The translations under genes were made by a program, and so were the position numbers. The notes beneath the pieces are model-generated. The model searched no databases. It was not told where the DNA came from and saw only the letters and a program-made list of their open reading frames with translations. 64,000 nucleotides of DNA, from contig OW285187.1 of NCBI GenBank assembly GCA_935421135.1, positions 32,490,818-32,554,817 on the forward strand. Direction: 5' to 3'. The stretch is from Bugulina stolonifera (lineage: Eukaryota > Bryozoa > Gymnolaemata > Cheilostomatida > Bugulidae). Of this stretch, positions 38,018 through 50,498 are shown piece after piece. The first letter of the stretch is position 1; every line of letters begins with the position of its first letter.

Positions 38018-39355
38018 TCTGGAAAATGTGTGTACCTTATACTAATCAGCATAAAGCTAAAATCCGATATGATACATGTACAATGTATATGTATGTACTA
38101 ATATAATATATACGATGTAGACCATACAAGTATCCCTGTATGCCTGTCTGCATTGGCCATATCCACACCGGGTTAATAATTAGGGTAATGATTTTCTTGC
38201 TAAATTTATTGACAAATCCTAACATGACTCTACACAAAGTTAGCTTTACAATAAACTTCTATCAGCTGGTAATGTATTGATCTGTTATACTGTATAGTGC
38301 ACATTGTATGTCATATCATTGATATCGCAATTAATACTAAGATGAAGGAAGCGATTCATCTGTAGTAATGATATCAAATACGTAGCGAAGTGAAAACTTA
38401 CTATCACTAGGTGCTAGGTATCTACATAATTTCATTTGGCCGTGCATAATAATTAGTTTTTAATTTAGCAGATTTTTTTGTTTTAATTCATAGTTTCTTT
38501 CAGCACTAACTAATGGAAAAATTTTAAGAATGAATAGCATTTTATATATTTTTAAAGCGTTACCACCGCATCTAATTTAATAACGGAAAGTAAAATGATA
38601 ATATTACTATAATATTATGCAATTGATTTTGGTTCCCAATACGCTTATACATGTAACATTGCACAACATTGCATCATCTGTTAAATGTAACAGTACAAGA
38701 TGCCTTATTCATAAGATTTCAACAATATTCCATTTTTTATCATCGGAGTTGCTATATTTGGACACATGTAATTACTATCTATTATATCCATCGAATTTGG
38801 TGTCATTCTCGGATGTTTTGTAATCAGTGTAGGTAAGCGCAAACAAGTACGTATTCTACAACTTGATACTAAGAAAAGAAAGTTGCCAAAATTGAAAACA
38901 AAATATAAATTCATACCACATTGAACTAGTAGAAAATAACATGACCAGGCTATTGCATCATAAACTGGTTAAACTCTGGCACTTATAAAGCACCGTATCC
39001 ATCTATTGTGGTTAGTACATTAGTGAACATTGTGAACCACTAATTAGTGAGATTAGCAGGAGTTGTCGAATCTTGTACAGTAGAGAGAGAGAGGACGAAT
39101 CCAAGTCGAAGAGCTAAGTATGAAATACTACTTTGTTAGCCTTTGATCTGACCAAGTATTGGCTTTGATGAGTTGAATTCATTCATGTGCAAGCAGGTTG
39201 TACTTATGGTTAGTCCACTGCATTGATACTTGGGGTACAATGGCTAAACACCCATGTACATGCAAATGTACACATGTGCATGTGTATGTATTCGATTTCA
39301 GTATTGTACAGATTTTGAGCCACAAACACATTCAACACAAAATATTTTCATATCC
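38018..39355. other. Intergenic region upstream of the phospholipase gene
   Basis: AT-rich DNA separating the phospholipase gene (minus) from the plus-strand genes; it should contain the phospholipase promoter. I see no clear promoter motif or coding region. Confidence 0.4.
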
Positions 39356-39961
39356 ATGGAAAGTGTAGAACCATTTCAAGTTCTAGAAACAAATTTATTA
39401 TTGGGACATATTCCAGTTTGCCATAGAGCAAAGATAATCGAAAAAATAATATTTAGCTGTCAAACAGAGTTCATGGGAAGACTGGGATCAGTGTACTCTA
39501 TAGCAATTACTTCTCTTCTTATCATCAATGGTATAGATCAATATTTGTAATTAAAGGCTCAACAAGAGAAAGAGCATATAAAATATGGTAATTATAGAGA
39601 GAAAATCAAGAAGTATAATAACTCACCGAGATAAATATGTATTCCACGGGATCTTACCAGTTTAAATCAATAACAATATGCATAATTATAATTATCTATA
39701 TCTAACTAAATGATAATTAATCTCTTCTATCTGCAATTGCTTAAGAGTAGCCCATGTGTAGCAGTAGCTGTGGGTGTACTTTAACATAATTACAACCACA
39801 TATTATACTGCAGTATGTAATATTCTATAATAATGTATATTATTACATTGTATTATATGACATTATATACTTTCTTAGTTTCTTCATAACCAGCTTTTAT
39901 GTTTTTAGGCAAAGAGGCTCTTCTAAGAATATTTTATATACTTCAATGGAAGAAGTACTAG
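39356..39961 (+). CDS. Candidate two-exon small gene, 75 aa, unknown
   Basis: Exon 39356-39530 ends at a GT donor in phase 1 and joins the exon at 39909-39961 (acceptor TTTTTAG), which ends at TAG. The product starts MESVEPFQVLETN and ends YILQWKKY. A middle stretch, about residues 38-60, is fairly hydrophobic. An acceptor-like TTTCAG upstream at about 39295-39300 keeps the frame open, so this may instead be the 3' end of a longer gene. I recognise no family, and the chance of a spurious open frame is substantial. Confidence 0.25.
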
Positions 39962-40261
39962 CCAATAGAATTGCTGCATTTGCATGCTGCTAATGACTTG
40001 GATTCTAATAAATTAGTACCATTCTATCACCATTGACCAATCACTGCAAAGCTATCTAACTTGAAGTGGTCCAAGGACTATTTACCTAGATATTCAAGAA
40101 GCGAACTTATTGCAGGACCAATCATGCATGGATAGCTAAGTAAATAGTCGTTGGAACGTCTCATCAGCTGACAGTGATAGAATAGATACACAACATAACA
40201 CATCTACATTTGCACACACATACATACATACTTACACTATACATACACGATAATATCTGTG

Positions 40262-43200
40262 ATGATGAGAATAGACAAATTGCGAGGTATAAGGGAGCAA
40301 TCCCAGTATAACGTTGTAGTTCTTGGAGATGCCAAAGTAGGCAAAACAGCTTTGGTAACCCAATGTATATTCAACAGCTTAAGAACGAGTTACAAGCCAA
40401 CCATAGAGGACTGTTACAGAACCTTGGCTAGACTACCAGGTACGTACTTTAACTATATAAAATAATCTGCCATTAGTATCCAATGTTCAGTAAAACCTTC
40501 ATTTATTTAGATTGATAAAAGTGAAGACTGCAAAATTCCATGTAATTGTACAATAATACAATTATTACCTTCCTCAACAACCATAATGATAAACTTGGGC
40601 TCTCCTATAGGCTATATTAACATGTTGTACAAGCATTATCTATATGTACTATATGTATATGCATATTATGTATATGTGTAGGTGTACATGTAATAATAAT
40701 GAGATAATATAGGACTGTTAGTGTATTTATTTTTGTTAACGTAGTAGGCCTATTTTTTATTACACAACACTTATATTTTATAAGGACACTTGAGTAGACT
40801 AACACGTAGGTGTGAGGTCTGAGAAATGATAAGATTATTATTTTCGAACATGTTGAAGACAGGTCATTGATAGATCCCCAGCAGAATAGCATAATTTGCA
40901 TGCTCTGAAAACAACAACAGTTTTAATTAAGGGTTTATTTGCAGACTATTTAGTCTCATCAACAACTTAATTAATCTTGTCTCAAGTGGGTTAGCATTAT
41001 TCCCTAGACACAGTGTCCTTCTACTGTATATTATTACACTCTCCTGCTACAGTTCACCATTATTATAATATTATATCATCATAGTACACCTTGATAATGT
41101 TGGGCTTTTGTTACAGATGGGAAATACAAAACAGTGAATTTAGTGGATACAGCTGGAGCCATGGATTTTCCAGCTATGAAAGAGCTGAGAATACGATCAG
41201 CTACAGCCATCATTATTGTATACAATGTAACCAATGCTCACAGTATCACCAAAGCCAGCAGCCTGATAAAACAAGTCCATGAAATGAGAGGTATTAATAT
41301 AAATACTGACACAAATACAGATACATGCATAGATTGCATAGTTTGGCATGTTTATATTATTCTAACTTTAATTAAAATAATTTGATAAAACATCTAGTGT
41401 ATATACCATGTACGTGTACATACACTACTATACTGTTTTATTAAGTGAAATGTAAGCACATTTATATAAATCTACCTGCAAATATAAGTGTACATCCTGT
41501 TCAAATGGACATAGTGCTCGTGAAAATTAATAACGTGGCCACTGTTAACATGTATTTTCATCATATACATGCACAATATTATTGCTAGTGGCTACAGGTA
41601 TTTAGGGCCTACAGAGCAGTAATAATGTCACATACCACTACATGTAGGTAGCCATATATGATAACACATCTAATATAAATGTCATTACTCTTCTAATATG
41701 GGGAGATGATACACACAGGGCATATAATATCTATTTGAATTGACATGCAGTATGTTACACCTATATAATGAGAAGCACAAGACACATGACTACCTGGATT
41801 CTACTTGATATGTATATCAACACTATTACAGATTTGTTAGTATTAGATAAGAGGCACGCTATTATACTAGAGTATATATATATATTTCTATCTTTTGTAT
41901 AACAATATAGATAAGGCACTAAACAAAGTAGGGGTGTAGGGTTCTTGGTGACACTTCACTAGTCTTGTGACTTGAAACGAGTCAATCAGCACGTCGATAT
42001 GAGTATCATGATACACCTACTGTAGTTACACAATGTCCTATGACACACTCGCTCCGCGGCGTTGCATATACTCAATAAGTTTGCACTTGGGTCTGGTTTC
42101 TCTTCCTGGAAGAGCTATTTTAATGTACATGTACATGTAGGTTATTCAAACCTACATGTATAACATTCCTTTGGGTTAAATAACCGATATGATGCATTAC
42201 ATCTCACCAGATTGCAGTGGAGTATTAAATCAATAACTGATATAGCTAAATCAATTGTGGGAGAGGGAAGCTAACATTTTAAACAGCAGGATATTTTATT
42301 ATAATGCAACGGAAACAGTTTTAATTTTTTTATAGATTATGCTGTTAATACAAAAGTGTTTGCTGCTTAATTAATATAATTTCAATGCAAATTTGTCATG
42401 AACAGAATAACTTATTCTTCTATAGCTAGACTGATGGCTTGTTGTTCGTGTACTACAATTACAAAGGTGCAATGAAGTAGCTACATGGCTGAGCTCTTAT
42501 ACTGCCTATTGTGGGCATCAGGCCTACTTGGTAGTTGATGAGAGAGTAATACAATATTTTAGCACTAACTTGGGCACAGCACAACATGAACCATAATAAT
42601 GTCAAGCACTCAAGACTTTGCACTGTTCCTCCTCTAGTAATATTGGTCGTATGCTTGCCCACATGAGAATTATATTTACTGGTGGATGATGGAAAATATA
42701 GAACACAGAAAGTTCAGAAAATACTGATACTGGTTTCCTAGAAATATGTGCAAATGATATCATTCTGTCTACATTTTGTTTATGAGGTGTTTATATAATA
42801 ATACTTTATCATGTGAATCACCACACAGACAGTATGCCAAGTTACCACTGGTAGGCTATAAGTAGGCCTATATTATACTAATTTACTGAACATGTAATGC
42901 TAATTAGGCCTTGTTGTGACTGGATATGTGACGCTTACTCTTATGTTAGGTGTATTTTACTTTATAGAATGTGACGGAGTGCCCATAACAGTTATTGGAA
43001 ATCTCTGGGGAGCTGAAGCTGCCACCTCTCAGTACCAAATACCTTTTGGCATTAAGGAAGATAGTACTTGTCAACATGTGTATATAGAACTATCTAGTAA
43101 CTCTCAGTGTAAAGAAATTTTTGATACCGTAATTAAGAAATGCTACGAGATTAATAGCTGGAAAGTGGAAGTGTTATCGTTTGGACTGAAGAATAAAGGT

Positions 43201-43311
43201 GGCCAAGAGAAGAAAATAGCCTCAAAGAAACGCGGAATACTTTCATATCTCAGTTTTAGGAGAAAAAAGAAATCATCCAAGATGAATCACAACGGCCTTA
43301 TTATCACCTAG
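40262..43311 (+). CDS. Divergent Ras-superfamily GTPase, RASD/Rhes-like, 3 exons
   Basis: Exons 40262-40439, 41117-41290 and 42968-43311, all phase 1, give 231 aa. G1 is GDAKVGKT (22-29) and G2 is YKPTIEDCYR (44-53), both close to Ras. G3 is DTAG (70-73) followed by AMDFPAM: the Gln61 position is not Gln, and the FPAM phrase resembles DTSGNHPFPAM of RASD1/Rhes. G4 should be NKxD, but the aligned site reads GNLWG (128-132), and G5 SAK is replaced by LSSN. Guanine specificity should therefore be weak or lost. The C-terminus is basic (FRRKKKSSK) and lacks a CAAX box, so membrane contact, if any, would be electrostatic. The next in-frame ATG lies 3 bp downstream. An alternative acceptor, GTTAG at 42944-42948, keeps the frame and adds GVFYFI before ECDG. 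AATAAA lies at 43811. Confidence 0.85.
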
Positions 43312-45601
43312 CATTGGGTGCTGTCAGTGTGTGACTATACTTTCACTTTGTGCTATCAAGTGTATGCTACGTGACATATATGTGTGTGGATGACAGCTTT
43401 AGCCAGGTTGTTAATAGAACCTATTACTAGTATGGCTAGTGATACTGCGATGCCAACATTAGATAAGACAGAAATGAATGTTGAATGCTGTATAATAGTT
43501 TACATTGTTGTGTAGCATTTCGAGGGGGCGACTTACTGACTTATTGTGTTTCTTATCTTAGAAATGATGCAAGAATCGGTAATGTAAAACAATCACTTTT
43601 TTACAAAAGAAACTTTATGGTGATGCCAAATTTATCGACTATACATGTATACATGTAGAGCAATTAACTATATTTTTGATAAAACATAAATACTATATAT
43701 TTTTGATAACATATTATACATGTGATAGGCCTACATAATATTTATTATACTTGATGATTGCTAATAATAGCATGAAACCAAAAGTTTTATTTGTAATTTC
43801 ACCTTATTTTAATAAATGTTCTATTCATGTATGTGGATATAACAGCACATTCTGCATTACAATGAAACAATGTATTCTACACACCTACATGCAAATCTCA
43901 GTGCAAGTATAAAATGGTAAATGAACAGTATTTATAAATGAACTGTTTTTGTATTTTTATGACATTCAATGGACTTGTATAGTACTTGGTAAACAAAACA
44001 ACACAGTAATAACATGGAGATAGCGGCTATAAAACTTGAACACCCTTTTCAAACTACCCAATAGCAAACATTACCACTAATGCATATTGTACTACTCAAG
44101 TTTGTTTGCTACCATCAAAGGCAAAGCTAATGGACAAGATATCATACACTCTCTAGACATGTTATATAGTTTATATTACGTGAGTACTTTTGTAATGTGT
44201 TGCATCTATTTGACTATCAGTGGTAACTATTAACATATTCTCAATTTCACTATATTATTTATTGGATGCCATAACAGCAACCATATACATGTAAATTATA
44301 AGTTATACTTGTACATCATGTGCATGTGTACGCTTCATTCACCAAATAACAGGAGTGAGTTGTACTTGAACCCACAACCTGACACATCTCTAAATCATTG
44401 AGCTAACTGCTGCGCCACCTGATCATAATTTCAACTACACCAATATGAGTAGGATGTCATGTTCAAAAAGTAATAGTTGCAATGCAATGATTCCAATAAC
44501 AATTCATTGTTTATATCAGACTATAGTCAGCAGAAACTTCACGGAATAGGTCTATATCTACTATCATTGCTGGGGAGTGGCTAATCTTACGGTCAGGAAC
44601 TTCTATTATGCAGTATTACTCAGGTGATGTCACCTTCATATAGTCAGAATGGCCTGCGTAAGGCAGACTGTGCAGGATCTAGTTATATTTAACTCAAGTT
44701 CAGATGGCAATCAATGATTACCGAGAAGGATGAATTGTTATCCCGGATTATTGTGACCAACCACTATTATGTTCCTTTCTCAGAATATTACAATCTGTGA
44801 TAATAATACATTGTTGCATTGTCACAGGGTATACCTCAGTGCAAGGTCAAAGGTAATGACTGTTATTTATAATACATGTTATATGTTGATCAGATAGTTT
44901 GAAAAATTTTTTCAAACCTTAGAAATAACTGCTTGATTAATAGTCTGGTTGAAAACCACTCCCAAAATATAAATCACACGACGATGTTAGAAGCAACATG
45001 TTTGTGATAGTGTTATCAATGAAACAAGACTGCATTTAACTTCATTCATAACAATAATGTAGAGATTATAGCACTTGTCGTCTATATATTTACCAATACA
45101 GCGAGCGAGCGGGTACACTAGTACAACTATGTGTATAATTATATCATTATGTGTTAGTATTACATATGTTATGTACATGTACACCCCAGTCTACATATAT
45201 ATCCTGCATCTACCTTTACTAATTTTCTATGGATCAAATGTTCTTTCTGACGACCAAACCTATTTTCATTCAGCTTTGGAATTGGCGTATAAACCATTTA
45301 CTAGAGTAACAGATTTGACAAAGATATGCCTCTATACTAAAGTGCAGGATAAATGTTCATAATTTATTTATTGTTTTACCAATTACAGATGATATCAACA
45401 AACAATATACATGTACCTTTGTGTGAATGATGTGCAAGGACTTTGCAAACAGACGACTGAAACTATACAATGACAATGGAAGCACATCATGGTTTATCCT
45501 TATCAAATTAATGCAGAAATCTATCCCCTATCTCGAATTTGAGACACAATTATACTGGTTCTAGTTAACAGTTAGTTTATCGTTAATATCATCAGGTAGA
45601 G
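43312..45601. other. Intergenic region between the GTPase and TRMT10A genes (3' ends facing)
   Basis: It holds the likely poly(A) signal of the GTPase gene (AATAAA, 43811-43816) and a minus-strand AATAAA (TTTATT near 45364-45372) suited to TRMT10A. It also contains the tRNA-like relic at 44345-44425. No other gene is seen. Confidence 0.55.
44345..44425 (-). repeat. tRNA-like relic or SINE head
   Basis: On the minus strand the sequence has an A-box-like TGGCGCAGCAG with TTAGCTCAATG after it and, about 35 bases on, a B-box-like GGTTCAAGTAC. The anticodon and T stems do not pair well, so it is a tRNA-derived repeat or pseudogene and not a working tRNA. Confidence 0.6.
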
Positions 45602-48600
45602 TCAATCAGTAGGTGATTCAATGGTTACATCACTAAGTGGTCTAGAATTCACATCACCAGATGATTCAGTGTTTATATTATTAGACGGCTCTGTGGTTAG
45701 ATCACTAGGTGGTTCAGTGGTTAGATCAGTAGGTGGTTCAGTGTTTAGATAACTAGGTGGTTCAGTGGTTAGATTACTAGGTGGTTCAGTGGTAAGATCA
45801 CTAGGTGGCTTGGTGGTTATATCACCGGTTGGTTCAGTGGATTCATCACTACAACTGTCTGGTACATAGTTGTCTTCTGTCAGACCTGGATCGACCTTGG
45901 CCTGTGCTCCTTTGCGTTTAGGTATCACACTGAAGAAAGCAGACTCCCAGTCTTTTTGCTCATGATATCTCAATAGAATTTCAAATACTACAAAAAGTGG
46001 AGACCATTTAGTAGGAGTAAATACATGCGGCACGTACCTACAAATGTATATTTACCAAACTTTACAATCCCTTATTTCATGCAGTGTAGTACGGTAAGTA
46101 AGTACATAAGTAAGCAAGCAAGTACATGTATATGCAAGTACCTTTAGGCAAGTATTATTGTATATGCAAGTACCTTTAGGAAAGTATTATAGGTGAGCAC
46201 TTTTGGGTGTGTACGCAAGTCTTACATATTCGTGTGTACATACTCTCATGTACCTACTTATACACTCACATGCGAGTACGCAAGTAAGGAAGTAGATATG
46301 CACATCTAAGTATTGCATGGAATTAATAAACCTTTGGATATATTCTCCCACTTACCATGATCTATAGTCAACACCTTCCTACTCTTCATGTCTATATACT
46401 GAGATATTGGTAGCTGTGCATGGTTGAATCCATTCTTTACAGCCAATTCATGGCACAAGCCCTGAATATGAGCACATTTCATACGTACATGAGTTGTGCT
46501 CCCATGTAACAACACTGTACACGATGTGACAACTCTGTATCACTCCACTAATCATTATTGTCTACTGTACGTTATATTGGAAAATTGAATAATCAAAAAC
46601 AAGAGAAGGCAACTGTGATTACAACTAAGTCTTGAGACTCAGCTACACATGGCAAAACCACACACCGTTTGTTCGTCAACATGTTGGTGCTTTCAGGCTT
46701 ACCCCTCCCACCTAGCCCTGTTGTAATTGGTTAATACTAGATACAACGGCTCCTATTAATAGAAGTTATTCAAAATAAGCTGCCGTCATTGGCTGCATAT
46801 TAATCAAAGCCACAGATGGGCTGGTTCTACTCCTAGCCCATGGAGCTAGGCTGACGAACAACTGAGCCGGCCTGCTAGAGCTCACGGCCTGCTAGAGCTC
46901 ACGGCCTGCTAGAGCTCACGACCTGCTAGAGCTCACGGCCTGCTAGAGCTCACGGCCTGCTAGAGCTCACGGCCTGCTAGAGCTCACGACCTGCTAGAGC
47001 TCACGGCCTGCTAGAGCTCACGGCCTCTCATGTAGCTAAGACTTTTACCATATATTTTTCTACATAGTACAATGTAAGTACGATGATAACAACGTTAAAT
47101 GGTATTTATTTAGCTATATTATGTAAAGAAAATGAAACAAATTAGTTTACCTTTTTAGAGTTATGGTCCACCAGCCCACCAATAATGTAAGCCTTTCCCT
47201 CTTCTAAGCTGGTTAGCACATTGTTAGATTCAGCTGAGAGGTACACTATATCGTCTTTGTCAAATAAAGTGCCATATGATGATTTGGACCAGTGGACCTA
47301 TATAACATTATGAAAAGTACATGTACATATAATAGATGAAGAACAACAGACAGAGAGCAGACAATGCACCGGAAACTAGTTTAGATTAAAAGGAATTGAG
47401 GTGTCAGTTGCAGGATCACATTGGGGCGACAATGAACAGTATGATTGTGTGAGAGAAGAGCCCAGGCTAAAGTAACAGACTACTTACTGTAAGTTATGGA
47501 ATGTGCACTCAAGCTAAGTGATAAACTCTCAGGCCATAATATAGTGATCACTCCGACTATGCAAGAAACACTCGGGCTATGTTATGACACTTAGGCGATG
47601 TAATGAATACTCAGGCTATGTAATGACACTTAGGTTATACAACGACACTCAGGCTATGTAATGAATACTCAGGCTATGTAATGACACTTGGGCGATGTAA
47701 TGAATACTCAGGCTATGTAATGAATACTCAGGCTATGCAATGACACTCAGGCTATGTAATGAATACTCAGGCTATGTAATGAATACTCAGGCTATGTAAT
47801 GACACTCAGGCTATGTAATGAATACCCAGGCTATGTAATGACACTCAGGCTATGTAATGAATACTCAGGCTATGTAATGACACTCGGGCTATGTAGTGAA
47901 TACTCTGTAGCTATGTAATGACACTTAGGTTATACAATGAACACTTGCATTCCATTTAGATGTTCCAGAGAGTCCTTCGATGATGTTCTTCATCTTGCCT
48001 CCATAACTGGATACATGGTACTGTAATGGCAAATCATGCTATGAGAACAAACAGTAAAATATATTATACATTTTATTCTATTGTATGAAATATTTATATT
48101 TAAAAGTTGTTCTCTTTTACCACTTTTATAAAAGAGAGGGAACAACTTCCATAAAGATTGAACGACTTCAAGCTGAAACGACTAATTGTGTGCCATTCAA
48201 GTACATGTAACATGCCAAACAAGCCTGAAAAAATGTGTTTAAAAAATGAAACATGAGCGATCAGTCGATTATTTAACATGAGAATTTCAAAAGAAGGAAA
48301 CTGCAAAAATTATTAGTTGCCATAACTCTAACCGACCTGTGTACAAACATTGTATATTAGGCCTATAACATAATTTACTAACTCACCTTGAAAGGTTGAG
48401 AAGCTCGTCTATTGATGGCATAGCAGTGTTGTATTTGCTTCACTAGTTTTTTTATATCATTTTCATTCATGTACTCCTCAAACGAACTGTCAATGACCAC
48501 GTTTATATCGATGGGTTCAGTAATATTTTTACGTAACATTTTCCTGCATGGAGGTAATACCTGCCCTTCACTAAGAGCTTGTTTCCTCTTCTCCTTTTTA

Positions 48601-49255
48601 CGTTCTCTTTCGAGTCGCCTTGAAATGTAAGGTGGAACTCATCATAAATAATCAAGTACCAGTGGATATAAATGACTCGGTGGAATAAGGTAAACAAGGT
48701 AATTGAGACTCTTTTGCACAATATAAGAAATCATTTGAGCTGACTATAGTGGTTCATGTTTACTTATGAAACAAAACTGAACCTTTACTTCACCTAATAG
48801 TCTAGTAGGCCTAGTGGTAGCTCTGCGCCAGCCAGGTTCTTATACTAATTACATGTACAAGAGACTAATCTTGTGGTGGTACGGCAGCTTGATTGATCTC
48901 TCCTTCATGCTGTTGAAAACTAAAAACCTGGAACACCAAGAAGCTTCAAACAGACTGGATTGTTAGACGTGCTCATCGTCTTGTGAGACCATGACATATT
49001 ACTGTAACAAATATTATACCGTTTCTCGGGTCTGTACTTTAGTTTTGCCTCTTGTCTACGTAGTTTTCTTTGCTGATTTTTAGACAATGGTTTTGTTTCA
49101 TCAGGCTGCTTTTCCATTTCCAAGTCATCCTTTAAACCATGCTCCGAACTCGACATTTCCGCATTCATTATCGCTAAATCTGAAGTATCAAATGGAGATT
49201 TGTAAGGACTAACAGAGGAAGACAATAGGCATATTCGGAAACTGTACTGGTTCAT
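45602..49255 (-). CDS. TRMT10A: tRNA (guanine-9-N1) methyltransferase, TRMT10A type, 6 exons
   Basis: Exons: 49255-49020, 48618-48387, 48020-47949, 47297-47151, 46461-46356, 45987-45602, giving 392 aa (human about 339). It uses S-adenosylmethionine to make m1G at position 9 of tRNAs, as a SPOUT-fold monomer. Evidence includes the basic N-terminal LSKNQQRKLRRQEAK and RERKKEKRK region, VVIDSSF, IQHCYAINRRA, the SAM-site block KAYIIGGLVDHN with the catalytic-type Asp, HAQLPISQYIDM.SRKVLTIDHV, and FEILLRYHEQKDW...RKGA. All match human TRMT10A in order. Later in-frame ATGs (49168, 49156) could be the true start. The intron after 47949 uses a GC donor (GCAAGT). The last 75 or so residues are an unusual eight-residue repeat (TTEPPSDL-like), absent from human TRMT10A. 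Confidence 0.96.
45611..45840 (-). repeat. Coding 24-bp tandem repeat in the TRMT10A tail
   Basis: About nine diverged units encoding LTTEPPSD-like octapeptides lie in the last exon, just before the stop codon. On the plus strand the unit reads GGTGGTTCAGTGGTTAGATC-like. Confidence 0.9.
46868..47026. repeat. 17-bp minisatellite, nine copies
   Basis: The unit GGCCTGCTAGAGCTCAC repeats nine times, with only a G-to-A change in some units. It is intronic, between TRMT10A exons 46356-46461 and 47151-47297. Confidence 0.95.
47500..47935. repeat. 19/20-bp compound minisatellite
   Basis: Units TGAATACTCAGGCTATGTAA (20 bp) and TGACACTCAGGCTATGTAA (19 bp) alternate for over 400 bp, more degenerate at the left end. 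It is intronic, between TRMT10A exons 47151-47297 and 47949-48020, and ends next to the GC splice donor. Confidence 0.93.
48104..48148. repeat. 45-nt hairpin of the AAGTTGTTCTCT type
   Basis: AAGTTGTTCTCTTTTA pairs with TAAAAGAGAGGGAACAACTT, with a four-base bulge and a short loop. It lies in the TRMT10A intron between exons 47949-48020 and 48387-48618. Its ends match those of the hairpin at 30890-30943. Confidence 0.8.
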
Positions 49256-50489
49256 ATAAGACTGCTTTTACTATCGAACACAGCTGAAGTGTTCAGGCGT
49301 GACTAATGCTTGATTTGAAGGGAACTCCCTTGCTTACATTAAATATTATTACTAGGCATGCCTAAACTAGCGTTATAGGCTGCCGTGTATTATTGAATAA
49401 AATAAATTGTTATTTCTGCAGATTGCTATTTATATAGCTTGCATTTGCAATATCCGAACATGCCTACTGTGTTAATATTGTATGGTTATTAAATTTAATG
49501 CTATTTTAAATCTAAATATTAATTGAAGCCAATACTAGGATTAAAATGAGTGACTGATTGCGTGATATGATTATGCTACTTTTGATTTGCTTTGTGTTAG
49601 TGTTCGAAGTGGAACAAATGAGGTGGGTACACGGTGCATGCAATCTTACAGATTAGTATTGTAGAGTTATTCACTTAATCTTATAGCAGCTAAGAAATTA
49701 GTGAACTACTAAAATGAAAAAAAGGTTATGCTTTGGTGAGATTCGAACTCAAGTTCTTATGACCAATAGTCAAGCACTCTACCACTACTCAATTAGGTCC
49801 ATAGTGATTGTATGGGGGAAAACTAGCTATTAAAACGAGGGTACACGCCTGCTGGCCATACAACTACTAAAATTGAAGTAGGTGCACACCGTATACTCTC
49901 GTATAACAATACTAGTAATAATAGGTATCATTATTAGCCAAACTAAAGAGCAACAGCAATAGTGAACATGAATATTTATTTACCATAAATAACTACCGTA
50001 GCTATCGATATAAAATTATAAAATATTTTTAGGCCTATTGCAAAAAAAATAATTATAATAATATTTATTAACTATTGAAGTGATGATTATTATGCTTATT
50101 TACTATCATCTAATAAAATTATATATTATTTACTGATATTAAATTTATAGGATAAATACTGTGGGTATTTATTTGTCAATTTCAATTTGAAATTTTTGAC
50201 TAATACTATACTAATATCCATTTCAAATACAGCATGCTCTACAATACCATTGACCACTCTGGGCTAGAAAAAATTATTAAGACATGGATAGATTGCAAAT
50301 ATTACAATCGAATCTAAACTAAAACTCTGATTTTATAGAGTAGGAATTATCCTTTTCTTTCTAATGACATAATCCTCATCACATCACCAATAGCAAATTA
50401 TGTCAAATCTCTCAATAAGTATAACAATGTAAACCATCACTCAAAAAATCAAGAATTAAAGTTCATGTACAAAAGAAGGCACAGTTATT
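49256..50489. other. Upstream region of TRMT10A and AT-rich spacer
   Basis: The first 200 bases should contain the TRMT10A promoter. A tRNA-like relic lies at 49731-49800, followed by very AT-rich sequence. No gene recognised. Confidence 0.45.
49731..49800 (-). repeat. tRNA-like relic or SINE head
   Basis: On the minus strand it has A-box-like TAGTGGTAGAGTGC and B-box-like GAGTTCGAATCTC with the right spacing, ending near TGGTGAG/ATTCGAAC. The acceptor stem does not close convincingly. It is probably a tRNA-derived SINE head or tRNA pseudogene. Confidence 0.6.
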
Positions 50490-50498
50490 AAAAACTAA

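Noticed and set aside
46868..47026. CRISPR-like array
   Set aside because: The 17-bp units are head to tail with no spacers.
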